Source: Candidatus Methanomethylophilaceae archaeon (GTDB taxonomy: Archaea > Thermoplasmatota > Thermoplasmata > Methanomassiliicoccales > Methanomethylophilaceae). Taken from it: a stretch of 58,141 nucleotides of DNA. Where the stretch lies: contig CALULN010000016.1 in assembly GCA_944321505.1 (NCBI GenBank), positions 1 through 58,141 of the forward strand. Direction: 5' to 3'. The translations under genes were made by a program, and so were the position numbers. Shown one piece after another: positions 46,644 to 55,853 of this stretch. The notes below the pieces were generated by a model, which was given only the letters and a program-made list of their open reading frames with translations, was not told the origin of the DNA and ran no database searches. Each line of letters starts with the position of its first letter. The first letter of the stretch is position 1.

Positions 46644-48323
46644 TCACGCGTCGTACCCGCATCTGCCCCTGACCAGGGACAGGGACGGGTTGGGGGGCAG
46701 CATGGGGAGCATGTCCTCCTCGGGATCCGTCCAGATGTCGATGAGGAACGGCACGTCGGAGTCGAAGGCCTGCCTCATGGCGTCGCCTATCTCTCCGGGG
46801 CGCTCCACCCTGACTCCCTTGGCGCCGAAGGACTCCGCCAGTCTGACGAAGTCGGGGTTGGATCCCGCCAGCATGGTGCTGGAGTAGCGCTTGTCCCAGA
46901 ACAGCTTCTGCCACTGCCTGACCATGCCCAGCCAGCCGTTGTTCAGCAGGCAGATGACCACGGGCAGCCTCCTCTCCACGGCAGTGGCCAATTCCTGGAT
47001 GACCATCAGCAGGCCCCCGTCGCCGGTGACGGTGACCACCTTCTTCTCCGGGCATGCGACCTTGGCCCCGATGGCCGACGGCAGGCCGAAGCCCATGGTG
47101 CCGAAGCTGCCGGACGAGATGAAGTGCCTCGGCTTCCTGATGCGCAGATGATGCATCGCCCACATCTGGTTCTGGCCCACGTCGGTGGTGACGATGGTGT
47201 CATCGTCCATGGCCCTGTTCAGCTCCGCCATCACCCTCTGCGGTGCTATGGGGGCCGTGTCGATGTCGGTGCGGCAGCGGGCGCAGGCGCTCTTGTACAT
47301 GGAGGCCTGCTCCGCCCACTCCCTCCTCGGAGAGGTGATGCCGGCCAGGTCCTCCAGCATCAGACCCAGCACCTGCTTCACATCCCCTGCCAGGTCGATG
47401 GAGGCGCAGCCGTGCTTGCCGAACTCGGTGGCGTCTATGTCCACGTGTATTATCCTGCACCCCTCGGGGACGCAGGTGTGGGGGCTGTAGGTCCTGTCGG
47501 AGAACTTGGTCCCAAGGGCGATGAGCAGGTCCGCCTGCTTAACGGCGCTGAGGGCGGATAGCCTTCCGTGCATGCCCAGCGGCCCCATGGAGAGGGGGTG
47601 GTCCCAGGGGATGCTGCCGATGCCCATCAGCGTGTTGACGACGGGTGCGCCAAGCATCTCCGCCAGGGCGGTCATCTCCCCGCAGGCGTCGGCGCCGATG
47701 ACGCCGCCTCCGGCCAGGATCACCGGCCTCCGGGCGGCGCAGACGGCGGCCAGGGCCGCCGGGTACCCGGACAGGTCGGTCGCAACGGGCTTGAGGGGAT
47801 GGTCGAAGGACAGCAGTATCTCGTCGATCTTGGAGTTCATGGAGTCCACGGGCAGGTCTATGTGCACCGGCCCGGGGCGTCCCGAGCGGGCGAGGCGCCA
47901 GCCCTCGTCCACCGCCTTGGGGAGCTGCTGCAGGTCCAGCACCCTGTAGTTGTACTTGGTGACCGGCATCATGAGGCTGAAGGCGTCCACCTCCTGGAAA
48001 GCTCCCAGACCCAGCAGTCCGGAGGCCACCTGGCCGGTCAGCACCATCATGGGCACGGAGTCGGCGTAAGCCGTAGCGACGCCGGTGACGACGTTGGTGG
48101 CGCCCGGTCCGCTGGTCACCAGGCAGAGCCCGGTCTTCCCGGATGCGCGGGCGTACCCGTCCGCCATGTGCCCGGCGCACTGCTCGTGCCTGACGAGGAC
48201 GTGGTCTATCGACGAATCCAGTATCTCGTCGTAGATGGGGATCACCGCCCCGCCCGGGTAGCCGAACATGGTCTCGGCCCCCCTGTCCTCCAGCATCTTC
48301 AGCAGCGCTCTCGAGCCCTTCAT
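46644..48323 (-). CDS. ilvB: Acetolactate synthase, large (catalytic) subunit
   Basis: 559 aa thiamine-diphosphate enzyme that condenses pyruvate into acetolactate. Visible are FGYPGGAVIPIYDEIL, the catalytic Glu in VRHEQCAGHMADGYARASG, LVTSGPGATN, and the ThDP motif GDGGLLMVIQELATAVERRL ending in LLNN. No small regulatory subunit (ilvN) is adjacent, so either it is elsewhere or the enzyme works alone. GGGAGGGCATAGCC precedes ATG 48323; GTTAAAATC at about 48357-48366 is the likely TATA box. Confidence 0.95.
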   Translation of the reverse strand: MKGSRALLKMLEDRGAETMFGYPGGAVIPIYDEILDSSIDHVLVRHEQCAGHMADGYARASGKTGLCLVTSGPGATNVVTGVATAYADSVPMMVLTGQVASGLLGLGAFQEVDAFSLMMPVTKYNYRVLDLQQLPKAVDEGWRLARSGRPGPVHIDLPVDSMNSKIDEILLSFDHPLKPVATDLSGYPAALAAVCAARRPVILAGGGVIGADACGEMTALAEMLGAPVVNTLMGIGSIPWDHPLSMGPLGMHGRLSALSAVKQADLLIALGTKFSDRTYSPHTCVPEGCRIIHVDIDATEFGKHGCASIDLAGDVKQVLGLMLEDLAGITSPRREWAEQASMYKSACARCRTDIDTAPIAPQRVMAELNRAMDDDTIVTTDVGQNQMWAMHHLRIRKPRHFISSGSFGTMGFGLPSAIGAKVACPEKKVVTVTGDGGLLMVIQELATAVERRLPVVICLLNNGWLGMVRQWQKLFWDKRYSSTMLAGSNPDFVRLAESFGAKGVRVERPGEIGDAMRQAFDSDVPFLIDIWTDPEEDMLPMLPPNPSLSLVRGRCGYDA

Positions 48324-48396
48324 GGCTATGCCCTCCCGGGAGGGGATGCAGAGGCCGATTTTAACCCTTTCAGCGTCCTCTCCCGCGCGCGCACGA

Positions 48397-48420
48397 TTAC
48401 CGTAACGTTATTTTACCGTG
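48397..48420. promoter_or_regulatory. ilvB/gap divergent region repeats
   Basis: TTACCGT occurs at 48397-48403 and 48414-48420, with palindrome TAACGTTA (48403-48410) between them. TTATTTTA (48409-48416) could be the gap TATA box. The repeats may be a shared regulator site for the divergent ilvB and gap genes. Confidence 0.35.
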
Positions 48421-48453
48421 GCGTGATATGAACGGCCACTAGAGGTGAGCCCG

Positions 48454-49461
48454 GTGAAGGTCAAGGTAGCGATCAACGGATACGGCACCATAGGCAAGCG
48501 CGTTGCGACGGCAGTAAATCAGCAGGACGACATGGAGATCGTCGGGGTCTCCAAGACCCGTCCGACCTACGAGGCCAGGGATGCGGTGCGTCAGGGCTAC
48601 CCCCTGTATGTGCCCGAGGGCGCCGTCCAGGCCTTCGCCGACGCCGGCATACAGGTGGCCGGCACGGTGGACGACATGATCGCCGCCGCGGACATCATCG
48701 TCGACTGCACGCCCGGCAACCTGTCCGAGGAGTACAAGGCGAAGTACGCCGCCGCGGGGAAGAAGGCCATCTGGCAGGGCGGCGAGGACCACAGCCTCAC
48801 CGGCATATCGTTCAACGCCGCGGCCAACTACAAGGAGTCCTGGGGCGCCCAGTTCTCCAGGGTCGTGTCCTGCAACACCACCGGACTGCTGAGGACCCTC
48901 TTCGGCATCGACCGCGAGTTCGGGGTCAGGAACGCGTACGTGACCATAATCAGGAGGTCCGCGGACCCCAACGACAGCAAGACCGGCCCCATCAACGCCA
49001 TAGAGCCGTCGGTGAAGCTGCCGACCCACCACGGGCCGGATGTCCAGAGCATCATGCCCTGGCTCAGCATCAGCACCATGGCTGTGAAGGTGCCCACCAC
49101 CCTCATGCACGTCCACACCGTCGTTGCGGAGCTGAAGGAGGCCCCCACCACCGAGCAGGTGAAGGAGGTCCTGAGGCGGTCCCCCAGGGTCAGGCTGGTC
49201 AGCAGCAGGGACGGCATCAAGTCCACCGCCCAGGCCATGGACCTGGCCAGGGAGCTGGGCAGGACCCGCGGGGACATGTTCGAGATCGTCGTCTGGGAGG
49301 ACGGCATCAAGATGGTGGGCAACACCCTGTACTACTACCAGGCCGTCAACCAGGAGAGCGACGTGATCCCGGAGAACATAGACTGCATCCGCTCCATGTG
49401 CAAGCTGGAAGAGGATCCGGCGGCATCCATCGCCAAGACCGACAGGGCGATGGGCATCTGA
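48454..49461 (+). CDS. gap: Archaeal type II glyceraldehyde-3-phosphate dehydrogenase
   Basis: 335 aa phosphorylating GAPDH of the archaeal class. It shows VKVAINGYGTIGKRVATAV, the catalytic Cys in SCNTTGLLRTL (about residue 140), and HHGPDVQSIMPWL. It interconverts glyceraldehyde-3-phosphate and 1,3-bisphosphoglycerate in gluconeogenesis/glycolysis. GTG 48454 is chosen over GTG 48445 because GAGGTGA sits five bases before it and family members start at this position. pgk, the next enzyme of the pathway, starts 9 bp after the stop. Confidence 0.95.
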   Translation: MKVKVAINGYGTIGKRVATAVNQQDDMEIVGVSKTRPTYEARDAVRQGYPLYVPEGAVQAFADAGIQVAGTVDDMIAAADIIVDCTPGNLSEEYKAKYAAAGKKAIWQGGEDHSLTGISFNAAANYKESWGAQFSRVVSCNTTGLLRTLFGIDREFGVRNAYVTIIRRSADPNDSKTGPINAIEPSVKLPTHHGPDVQSIMPWLSISTMAVKVPTTLMHVHTVVAELKEAPTTEQVKEVLRRSPRVRLVSSRDGIKSTAQAMDLARELGRTRGDMFEIVVWEDGIKMVGNTLYYYQAVNQESDVIPENIDCIRSMCKLEEDPAASIAKTDRAMGI

Positions 49462-49470
49462 GGGGATCCC

Positions 49471-50694
49471 ATGAAGGAGTTCCACACCCTGGAGGATTTC
49501 GATTTCAAGGACAGGACGGTGCTCCTGAGGGTGGACATAAACTGCCCTCTGGACAAGGAGTCCCTGGCCATCATCAACGACTCGAGGATCAGGAGGATCA
49601 TCCCCACCGTCCGCGAGCTGATGGGCAAGAGGGCCAAGGTGGTCATCCTGGCCCATCAGAGCCGCAAGGGGAAGTGGGACTTCACATCGCTGGAGGAGCA
49701 CTCCCGCAGGCTCGCCCGCCATCTCAACAGCCCCGTGCGCTACGTCGACGACGTCATGGGGGAGGAGGCCAAGAAGGCCATAGGGGAGCTGCAGCCCGGA
49801 GAGGTGCTGCTCCTGGGCAACGTCAGGGCCCTGGACTCCGAGACCGCCAAGGGCGACATGGCGTTCCACGCCGACTCCGAGCTGGTGTCCGCGCTGGCGC
49901 CCCTCATCGACTACTACGTCTGCGACGCCTTCGGCGCCGCCCACCGCTCCCAGTGCTCCCTGGTTGGGTTCGAGGCCAAAGTGCCCTCCGCATCCGGGAG
50001 GCTGATGGCCAAGGAGCTGTACGCGCTGTCCGCCGTCTTCGACGAGCCCCGCAGGCCCTCGGTGTTCATACTGGGCGGTGCGAAGTTCGGCGATGCGTCG
50101 GACATGATAGACCACGTCCTGGGCAGCGGCATGGCAGACACCGTCATACTGGTGGGCCTGGCCGGGAACGCGTTCCTGCTGGCCCGCGGCGTGGACATCG
50201 GCGAGGCGTCCGCAGCCGTCCTGAAGGAGGAGCTGACGCCGGAGAACCTGGCCGCGGCCAAGGGCATCCTGGCCAAGTACGGCCAGAGGGTCCTGCTGCC
50301 GGTGGACGTGGCGGTGGAGCGCGACGGGAAGAGGACGTCCGTGCTGATCGGCGACCTGCCCAGCGCCGAGCCGGCCCTGGACATCGGCGACGCATCCATC
50401 GAGAAGTTCAGGAAGGTCATCATGTCCTCCAGGACCTGCTTCATGTCCGGGCCCGCCGGCATGTACGAGAAGCCCGGCTTCGAGGACGGCACCTACGGGA
50501 TCATGAGCGCCATGATCGAGTCCAAGGGGCAGTCCGTCATCGGCGGCGGCCACACCGTGGGCGCCGCGGACAGGTTCGACTTCACCGACCGCTTCTCCTA
50601 CGTGAGCACCGGTGGAGGAGCGCTGGAGACCTTCCTGCTGGGGGAGCCCCTGCCCGTGGTGGAGGCCCTGAAGTACTCTTACAGGAACCTCTGA
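49471..50694 (+). CDS. pgk: 3-phosphoglycerate kinase
   Basis: 407 aa, full length. Visible are VLLRVDINCPLDKE, HQSRKGKWDFTSLEEHSRRL, LLGNVRALDSE, the hinge region VFILGGAKFGDAS, MSGPAGMYEKPGFEDGTYGI and the nucleotide site VSTGGGALETFLLG. It converts 1,3-bisphosphoglycerate to 3-phosphoglycerate with ADP and is paired with gap in an operon. It ends one base before the convergent zinc-ribbon gene. Confidence 0.97.
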   Translation: MKEFHTLEDFDFKDRTVLLRVDINCPLDKESLAIINDSRIRRIIPTVRELMGKRAKVVILAHQSRKGKWDFTSLEEHSRRLARHLNSPVRYVDDVMGEEAKKAIGELQPGEVLLLGNVRALDSETAKGDMAFHADSELVSALAPLIDYYVCDAFGAAHRSQCSLVGFEAKVPSASGRLMAKELYALSAVFDEPRRPSVFILGGAKFGDASDMIDHVLGSGMADTVILVGLAGNAFLLARGVDIGEASAAVLKEELTPENLAAAKGILAKYGQRVLLPVDVAVERDGKRTSVLIGDLPSAEPALDIGDASIEKFRKVIMSSRTCFMSGPAGMYEKPGFEDGTYGIMSAMIESKGQSVIGGGHTVGAADRFDFTDRFSYVSTGGGALETFLLGEPLPVVEALKYSYRNL

Positions 50695-50695
50695 C

Positions 50696-51088
50696 TCACT
50701 TCCTCAGGGAGCTGCCGCACTTGGGGCAGAACTCCCTCGAGGGGTCGTCGATCTCCCAGCCGCAGCGTCCGCATCTGTACAGCTGGTTGGCCATCTCGCT
50801 GCGGTCCACCACCTTCCCGCACTTGGGGCAGAACCCCGTGCCCTTCTTCAGCTTGGCGTAGCACGAGGGGCATCTGGCGAACCCCGCTTTGTACAGCATC
50901 TTCGGCGCGAAGGCCAGCAGCGACGTGTACGCCAAGGCGATAACGCCCACCGCCAGCATGCACCCCAGGGCGGCCAGCATGATCCTGCCTTCCGGATAGC
51001 TCATGTAGAAGTCGAAGTTGCGGATGATCATCACGGCGAAGGCCAGCACCGCTATGAGCGAGAAGACTGGGTAGTAGCGTACATTCAC
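50696..51088 (-). CDS. Membrane protein with double zinc ribbon
   Basis: 130 aa. Two N-terminal membrane helices (YYPVFSLIAVLAFAVMIIR, and IMLAALGCMLAVGVIALAYT) are followed by a cytoplasmic tail with two zinc-ribbon units (CPSC/CPKC and CGRC/CPKC). Such small proteins are common in archaea without known function. The GTG start at 51088 is supported by a TATA-like ATAAATAT at about 51111-51118, giving a leaderless transcript; no ATG lies nearby in frame. Confidence 0.7.
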   Translation of the reverse strand: MNVRYYPVFSLIAVLAFAVMIIRNFDFYMSYPEGRIMLAALGCMLAVGVIALAYTSLLAFAPKMLYKAGFARCPSCYAKLKKGTGFCPKCGKVVDRSEMANQLYRCGRCGWEIDDPSREFCPKCGSSLRK

Positions 51089-51144
51089 GCTCTGCCCAAT
51101 CCTCTGCTGGATATTTATCCCTGTTGAGAAAGGGGAAGGGGAGG

Positions 51145-52299
51145 TCAGAAGACCTCTTTCATGCGCTCCACGGCCTCGCAGATCCTCTCCTCGGAGCGGG
51201 TGATGGCGAACCTCACGTATCCCTCCGCGGAAGCGCCGAACCCGGTGCCGGGGGTGCAGACCACGCCGGCGTCCAGGGCCTTCTCGGCGAACTCCTCGGA
51301 CCTCATGCCGGTGTCGAACCAGACGTAGAACGTGGCCTTGGGGGCCTTGACGTCGAAGCCCATGCTCCTCAGGCCGCCGACCAGGGCGTCCCTGCGCTTC
51401 TGGAACACGTCCATGTTGGCGCGGATGGCTTCGGGGAGCTTCCCGCTCTCTTTGTACATCCCCAGGGCGGCGATGCCGGCCTGCTGGAGGAAGATGGGCG
51501 CTCCGGAGTCGATCTGGCCCTTGCACTTCTTGAGGCCGGCCACCAGGTCCTTGTTCCCGACGGCGTAGCCCAGCCTCCAGCCGGTCATGTTGAACGTCTT
51601 GGAGAAGGACCCGAACTCTATGCAGTCCTTGCCCGCCTGCAGCGCGGAGGGGGCCATGTACCCGTCGAAGCACATCTCGGAGTAGGCGTTGTCGTAGCAG
51701 AAGATGGTGCCGCGGTCCCTGCACCAGTCCTGGACCTTCTTCAGGTAGCCAACGTCGCAGGTGGCGCCGGTGGGGTTGTTGGGGTAGTTGGCGTAGAGCA
51801 TCCTGGCGTCGTCCGGGCAGTCGTCCACGTCGAGGAGCCAGTCCTTCTCCGCCTTCAGCGGCACGGACACATATTTCGCTTCATTGAACAGCGGGGCCGC
51901 TGCGGAGTACACGGGGTACCCGGGGCTGGGGGCGATGATGGTCTCTCCGGGGTTCACGAAGGCCTGGGAGATGTTGAAGATCCCCTCCTTGGAGCCGAGG
52001 GTGATGCAGACCTCGGTGTCGGGGTCCACCTCGACGCCGAACCTGACGGCGTACCAGTCAGCCACCGCCTTCCTCAGCGACGCCTCGCCTGCCGACGAGG
52101 AGTACTTCTGCCACTCGTTGACCGCTACGGCCTCCTGGGCCGCCTTCACGATGGGTTCGGGGGTGGGGAGGTCGGGGTCGCCTATGCCGAGGTCGATTAT
52201 GTCGACCCCCTGGGCCTTCTTCTCGGCCACCATCTGCTCTATCCTGACGAACAGGTAGGGCGGGAGCTTCTGGAGCCTCTCTGCGAACGTGTAATCCAT
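51145..52299 (-). CDS. dapL: LL-diaminopimelate aminotransferase (DapL type)
   Basis: 384 aa class I/II PLP aminotransferase. RLQKLPPYLFVRIEQ, IIDLGIGDPDLPTPEPIV, ITLGSKEGIFNI, ANYPNNPTGATC, YDNAYSEM and the PLP-lysine motif SFSKTFNMTGWRLGY match DapL, which makes LL-DAP directly from tetrahydrodipicolinate. Its position after dapF, lysA, lysC and dapA supports that role over other aminotransferases. ATG 52299 is 27 bp from GGATAAAG (about 52323-52330), so it has its own leaderless promoter; ATG 52311 is an alternative. Confidence 0.88.
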   Translation of the reverse strand: MDYTFAERLQKLPPYLFVRIEQMVAEKKAQGVDIIDLGIGDPDLPTPEPIVKAAQEAVAVNEWQKYSSSAGEASLRKAVADWYAVRFGVEVDPDTEVCITLGSKEGIFNISQAFVNPGETIIAPSPGYPVYSAAAPLFNEAKYVSVPLKAEKDWLLDVDDCPDDARMLYANYPNNPTGATCDVGYLKKVQDWCRDRGTIFCYDNAYSEMCFDGYMAPSALQAGKDCIEFGSFSKTFNMTGWRLGYAVGNKDLVAGLKKCKGQIDSGAPIFLQQAGIAALGMYKESGKLPEAIRANMDVFQKRRDALVGGLRSMGFDVKAPKATFYVWFDTGMRSEEFAEKALDAGVVCTPGTGFGASAEGYVRFAITRSEERICEAVERMKEVF

Positions 52300-52375
52300 G
52301 CGGGTGCGCATGCACGCGTGCGCTTTATCCGTTTCGATGGGGGCATCCCGGGGAATCCGGAATGCTGGCACATGC

Positions 52376-53230
52376 TCAGCTGCGTCTGGGGGGCAGCTGT
52401 CCGGCGTAGACGAACTCCGCCGGGCCGTCCATGTACACGTGCTCCAGCCTGCGGTCCACGGTGATCCTCAGCACCCCTCCGGGGAGCCTGACGTCGACGG
52501 GCTCGTCGAACGGAACCAGTCCGTTCAGCGCCGCCGACACCGCGGTGGCGCATGCGCCGGTGCCGCAGGCCAGGGTCCATCCCACGCCGCGCTCGAACAC
52601 CTTCACGTCGATGCCCTCGTCGGTGGCCCTGGCGAACTCCACGTTGACCTTGTTGGGGAACAGGTCCGTGCAGGACTCCAGGTACGGGCCCAGCACGTCC
52701 ATCTGCTCGTTGGTCAGCTCGTCGAAGATGACGCAGTGGGGGTTGCCCATGGACACCGCGTTGATCCTCAGCGGGATCCCGCAGACCTCCTGGGGGACGT
52801 CGATGAACCTGGCGCCTTCTCCAGCCACAGGCACGTCCGCCGGCTTCAGGATGGGGGCGCCCATGTCTATCTTCACGCTGGTGACCTTGCCGTCCGGTCC
52901 GCAGGTGCATACCGCCCTGAGGTTCCCCTTGCCGGTGCTGACCACGAAGTCCTTCCCGCTGACCAGCCCGCGGTCGTAGGCGAACTTCGCCAGGCAGCGG
53001 ATGCCGTTCCCGCACATCTCGGGCTCGGTGCCGTCGGTGTTGAATATCCTCATAGTCACGTCGCTACCCTTCTTGCCGGGGAGGACGTAGATGACTCCGT
53101 CCGCTCCGACGCCGAAGTTGCGGTCACAGATGTGGACGATCTCCTCCCTGGTGAGCCCCGGGTCCGCCCTGGTGCCGTCGAACAGCACGAAGTCGTTGCC
53201 GATGCCGTGGTACTTGAAGAACTCGTTCAT
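52376..53230 (-). CDS. dapF: Diaminopimelate epimerase
   Basis: 284 aa cofactor-free epimerase, LL-DAP to meso-DAP. The two catalytic cysteines are in EPEMCGNGIRCLAKF and LACGTGACATAV. The N-terminal YHGIGNDFVLFDG and DVTMRIFNTDGTE are typical. The ATG overlaps the lysA stop by 4 bp. Confidence 0.96.
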   Translation of the reverse strand: MNEFFKYHGIGNDFVLFDGTRADPGLTREEIVHICDRNFGVGADGVIYVLPGKKGSDVTMRIFNTDGTEPEMCGNGIRCLAKFAYDRGLVSGKDFVVSTGKGNLRAVCTCGPDGKVTSVKIDMGAPILKPADVPVAGEGARFIDVPQEVCGIPLRINAVSMGNPHCVIFDELTNEQMDVLGPYLESCTDLFPNKVNVEFARATDEGIDVKVFERGVGWTLACGTGACATAVSAALNGLVPFDEPVDVRLPGGVLRITVDRRLEHVYMDGPAEFVYAGQLPPRRS

Positions 53231-54486
53231 CTCATCAGCCTCTCGGGTATCCTCTGGTGCCTCCAGAGCTCCTCTATGCTCTCCGCCTCTCTGATGAGCT
53301 CGGCCTCCCCGTTGTTGACGAGCACCTCTGCGCACAGCGGGCGGGAGTTGTAGTTGCTGCTCATGGTGAATCCGTACGCCCCGGCGTTGTAGACGGCCAC
53401 AACATCCCCCTCCTCGGGGTCCGGCAGGGCGCGGTCGTGGGCCAGGTAGTCCCCGGTCTCGCAGATGGGGCCCACCACGTCGTACTTGGCGGTGCATGCG
53501 CGGTTGAACTTGTTGGCTATGGCCACGTAGTGGTAGGAGTCGTAGAACGCCGGGCGGATCAGGGTGTTGAACCCTGCGTCCACGCCCACGTACTTCTTGG
53601 GTCCCGCGTCCTTCACGTCCACGCATCTGGTCAGCAGGATGGTGGAGTCGCAGACTATGTACCTTCCGGGCTCCAGTGCCAGCGTCTTGATGGAGGTCTC
53701 CTCCCTGACGGTCTCGACGATCTCCTCCGCCAGCTCGTCCAGGTCGATCTCCTCCTCCTGGGCCTTGTATGGGACGCCGACGCCCCCTCCGAAGTCCAGG
53801 AACTCCAGCCGTATGCCGGTCTCCGCCTCTATGTCGTTGACCAGCCCGCACAGGACGTCCACCACCTCGGAGAAGGGCTCGGTGCTCAGGCCTCCGGAGC
53901 CTGTGTGGGCGTGGATGCCCTTCACGTCGAATCCCAGGTCCTTGGCCCTGGCGTAGACGTCGACCACCCGGTTGTAGGGTATCCCGAACTTGGCGCCCTT
54001 CCCTCCGGTCATGACCTTGGCGCTGTGGCCGGAGGCCACCCCGGGGGTTATCCTGAAGGATATGGGGATGTCGGTGGTGAGCTTCGCCAGCCTCTCCAGC
54101 TCCGATTCGGAGTCCACGTTGATCCTGCAGCCGGTCTCCAGCAGCGCCTTCAGCTCGGCATCGCTGACGTTGACCCCTGTGTACATTATCCTGTCCGCGG
54201 GGAACCCGGCCTTCAGGCAGGTGAGCACCTCTCCGATGGAGACGGCGTCGATATGGCTGCCCTCCTGGTTCAGTATGCTCAGGATGGCCAGGTTGGTGTT
54301 GGCCTTGCAGGCGTAGTGTATCTCCGTCGGCATCCTGCTGTTGAACGCCTCGTGTATCCTGCGGTAGTTGCCCCTCAGGATCTGCTCGTCGGTGACGTAC
54401 ACCGGCGTGCCGAACCTGTCGGCTATGTCGGCGGCCCGCATGCCGCCGAAGATCATCATCCCGTTGTCGTTCTCGAAGTCCCTCAC
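53227..54486 (-). CDS. lysA: Diaminopimelate decarboxylase
   Basis: 419 aa PLP enzyme, final step of lysine synthesis. Visible are FGTPVYVTDEQILRGNYRRI, the PLP-lysine YACKANTNLAILSIL (about residue 54), GIHAHTGSG, DFGGGVGVPY, EPGRYIVCDS and the active-site Cys motif PICETGDYLA. GTG 54486 forms a GTGA overlap with the lysC stop and has GGGGGGA upstream; ATG 54492 would add two residues. Confidence 0.95.
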   Translation of the reverse strand: MRDFENDNGMMIFGGMRAADIADRFGTPVYVTDEQILRGNYRRIHEAFNSRMPTEIHYACKANTNLAILSILNQEGSHIDAVSIGEVLTCLKAGFPADRIMYTGVNVSDAELKALLETGCRINVDSESELERLAKLTTDIPISFRITPGVASGHSAKVMTGGKGAKFGIPYNRVVDVYARAKDLGFDVKGIHAHTGSGGLSTEPFSEVVDVLCGLVNDIEAETGIRLEFLDFGGGVGVPYKAQEEEIDLDELAEEIVETVREETSIKTLALEPGRYIVCDSTILLTRCVDVKDAGPKKYVGVDAGFNTLIRPAFYDSYHYVAIANKFNRACTAKYDVVGPICETGDYLAHDRALPDPEEGDVVAVYNAGAYGFTMSSNYNSRPLCAEVLVNNGEAELIREAESIEELWRHQRIPERLMR

Positions 54487-55844
54487 TCGCATCCCCCCGT
54501 AATGAACCTGCTGTGCAGGCATCTGACGACCTCCAGCGCGGACTCGGTGGGCACCACGAAGTTGAGCGACACGTCCGAGGCTCCCTCGGAGATCATCTCC
54601 ACGTTGGCACCCGCGTCCTTGACGGCGCCGAACACGTCCCCTGATATGCCCAGGCGGTCCAGCAGGTCGTCGCCCACCGTGCATATCAGGGAGACGTCGC
54701 TCTTGACGTCGATGCCCTCTATCTCGTGCCTGATGGCCTCCATGGACCCCAGTATCCTGGTGACGTCGTTGTTGTGAACCAGGAACGCGATGGTCGACAG
54801 AGAGGTGGATATGGCGTAGACCGGGATGTCGGCGTCGCCGATGCGGTCCACTATCCTCGCTATGAGCTTGATCCTGTAGGCCAGCTCCCCGGACTTTACG
54901 GTGACGATGGAGAGGTCGCTCTTCATGGCCACGCTCTTCAGCCTGCTGTCGCTCTTGCGCCTGAGGTTGTGGATATGCGTCCCGAAGTTCTCTGGGTGGT
55001 ACGAGTTCTTGATCTTCACGCCGATGTGCTTCATCCTGGCGGGCTCGATGGTCCTGGGGTGCAGCACCTTCGCCCCGAAGTAGGCCAGCTCCGCCGCCTC
55101 GGAGAAGTTCATCTCCTCGATGGTGACGGCATCCGGCACAATCCTGGGGTCCGCGCTCATGAATCCGTTGACATCGGTCCATATCTCGATCATGTCGGCG
55201 TCCAGGGCGTTGCCGATGGCCGCCGCGGCGTAGTCGGAGCCGCCCCTTCCGAAGGTCAGGGGCTTCCCCTCCTCGTTGATGCCGTAGAACCCGGTGATGA
55301 CCGGTATCACGCCCGACGTCACCAGGGGCTTGACCTTCATCCCCATTCCGGACGCGGTGCGCTCCAGGTCGCAGGTCCCGTTCAGCGGCTGCCCGAAGGC
55401 GACGATGCCCGCCTGCTCGGAGGTCAGGGCCTCGGACTTGTGCCCTTTGGTGCGTATGAGGTGGGCGAGCAGCAGGCTGGAGAAGCGCTCCCCCTGGGAC
55501 GATATGCAGTCCCTGAAGTAGGGGTCGCTCCAGTTGGCCGGCTCGGAGAACACCTCGCGGAACCTGTCCATCCTCTCCTCGAACTCCTTCAGGAACGCAT
55601 CGTACCTGTCGCCCTCCAGCAGCTGCTTGGCCACGGACAGGTGGCGCTCCTCGAACTCGGCGAACACCCTCTCGGCGTGCTCGGCGCCGTCCTCAAGGGC
55701 GGCGATGAGGAAGTTGGTGATCCCCGACATGGCGGAGACAACCACCACGCGGTTGGTCTTCGCCGAGACTATGATGTCGGCGGCCCTCTCCAGGGCCTCC
55801 GCGGAGCCTACGCTGGTCCCTCCGAATTTCATCACTGTGAGCAT
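54483..55844 (-). CDS. lysC: Aspartate kinase
   Basis: 453 aa. The catalytic domain has MKFGGTSVGSAEALERAAD at the N-terminus, VVVVSAMSG and TFGRGGSDYAAAAIGNALDA. Two ACT domains fill the C-terminus (residues about 300-453), so feedback control by lysine or threonine is likely. It starts the aspartate pathway. The gene lies 9 bp after dapA; the next pathway enzymes Asd and DapB are not in the window. Confidence 0.96.
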   Translation of the reverse strand: MLTVMKFGGTSVGSAEALERAADIIVSAKTNRVVVVSAMSGITNFLIAALEDGAEHAERVFAEFEERHLSVAKQLLEGDRYDAFLKEFEERMDRFREVFSEPANWSDPYFRDCISSQGERFSSLLLAHLIRTKGHKSEALTSEQAGIVAFGQPLNGTCDLERTASGMGMKVKPLVTSGVIPVITGFYGINEEGKPLTFGRGGSDYAAAAIGNALDADMIEIWTDVNGFMSADPRIVPDAVTIEEMNFSEAAELAYFGAKVLHPRTIEPARMKHIGVKIKNSYHPENFGTHIHNLRRKSDSRLKSVAMKSDLSIVTVKSGELAYRIKLIARIVDRIGDADIPVYAISTSLSTIAFLVHNNDVTRILGSMEAIRHEIEGIDVKSDVSLICTVGDDLLDRLGISGDVFGAVKDAGANVEMISEGASDVSLNFVVPTESALEVVRCLHSRFITGGCE

Positions 55845-55853
55845 GGGACCGCC

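Noticed and set aside
48439-50553. Long open frame antisense to gap and pgk (about 700 codons), and similar ones antisense to purH and nadX
   Set aside because: Shadow frames caused by GC-rich codon use in real genes; composition is Gly/His/Val/Arg-rich with no motifs, while the opposite strand encodes clear enzymes.
51145-52299. Alanine or aspartate aminotransferase instead of DapL
   Set aside because: LPPYLFVRIEQ, the GSKEGI motif and the lysine-operon context favour DapL, although activity is not proven.
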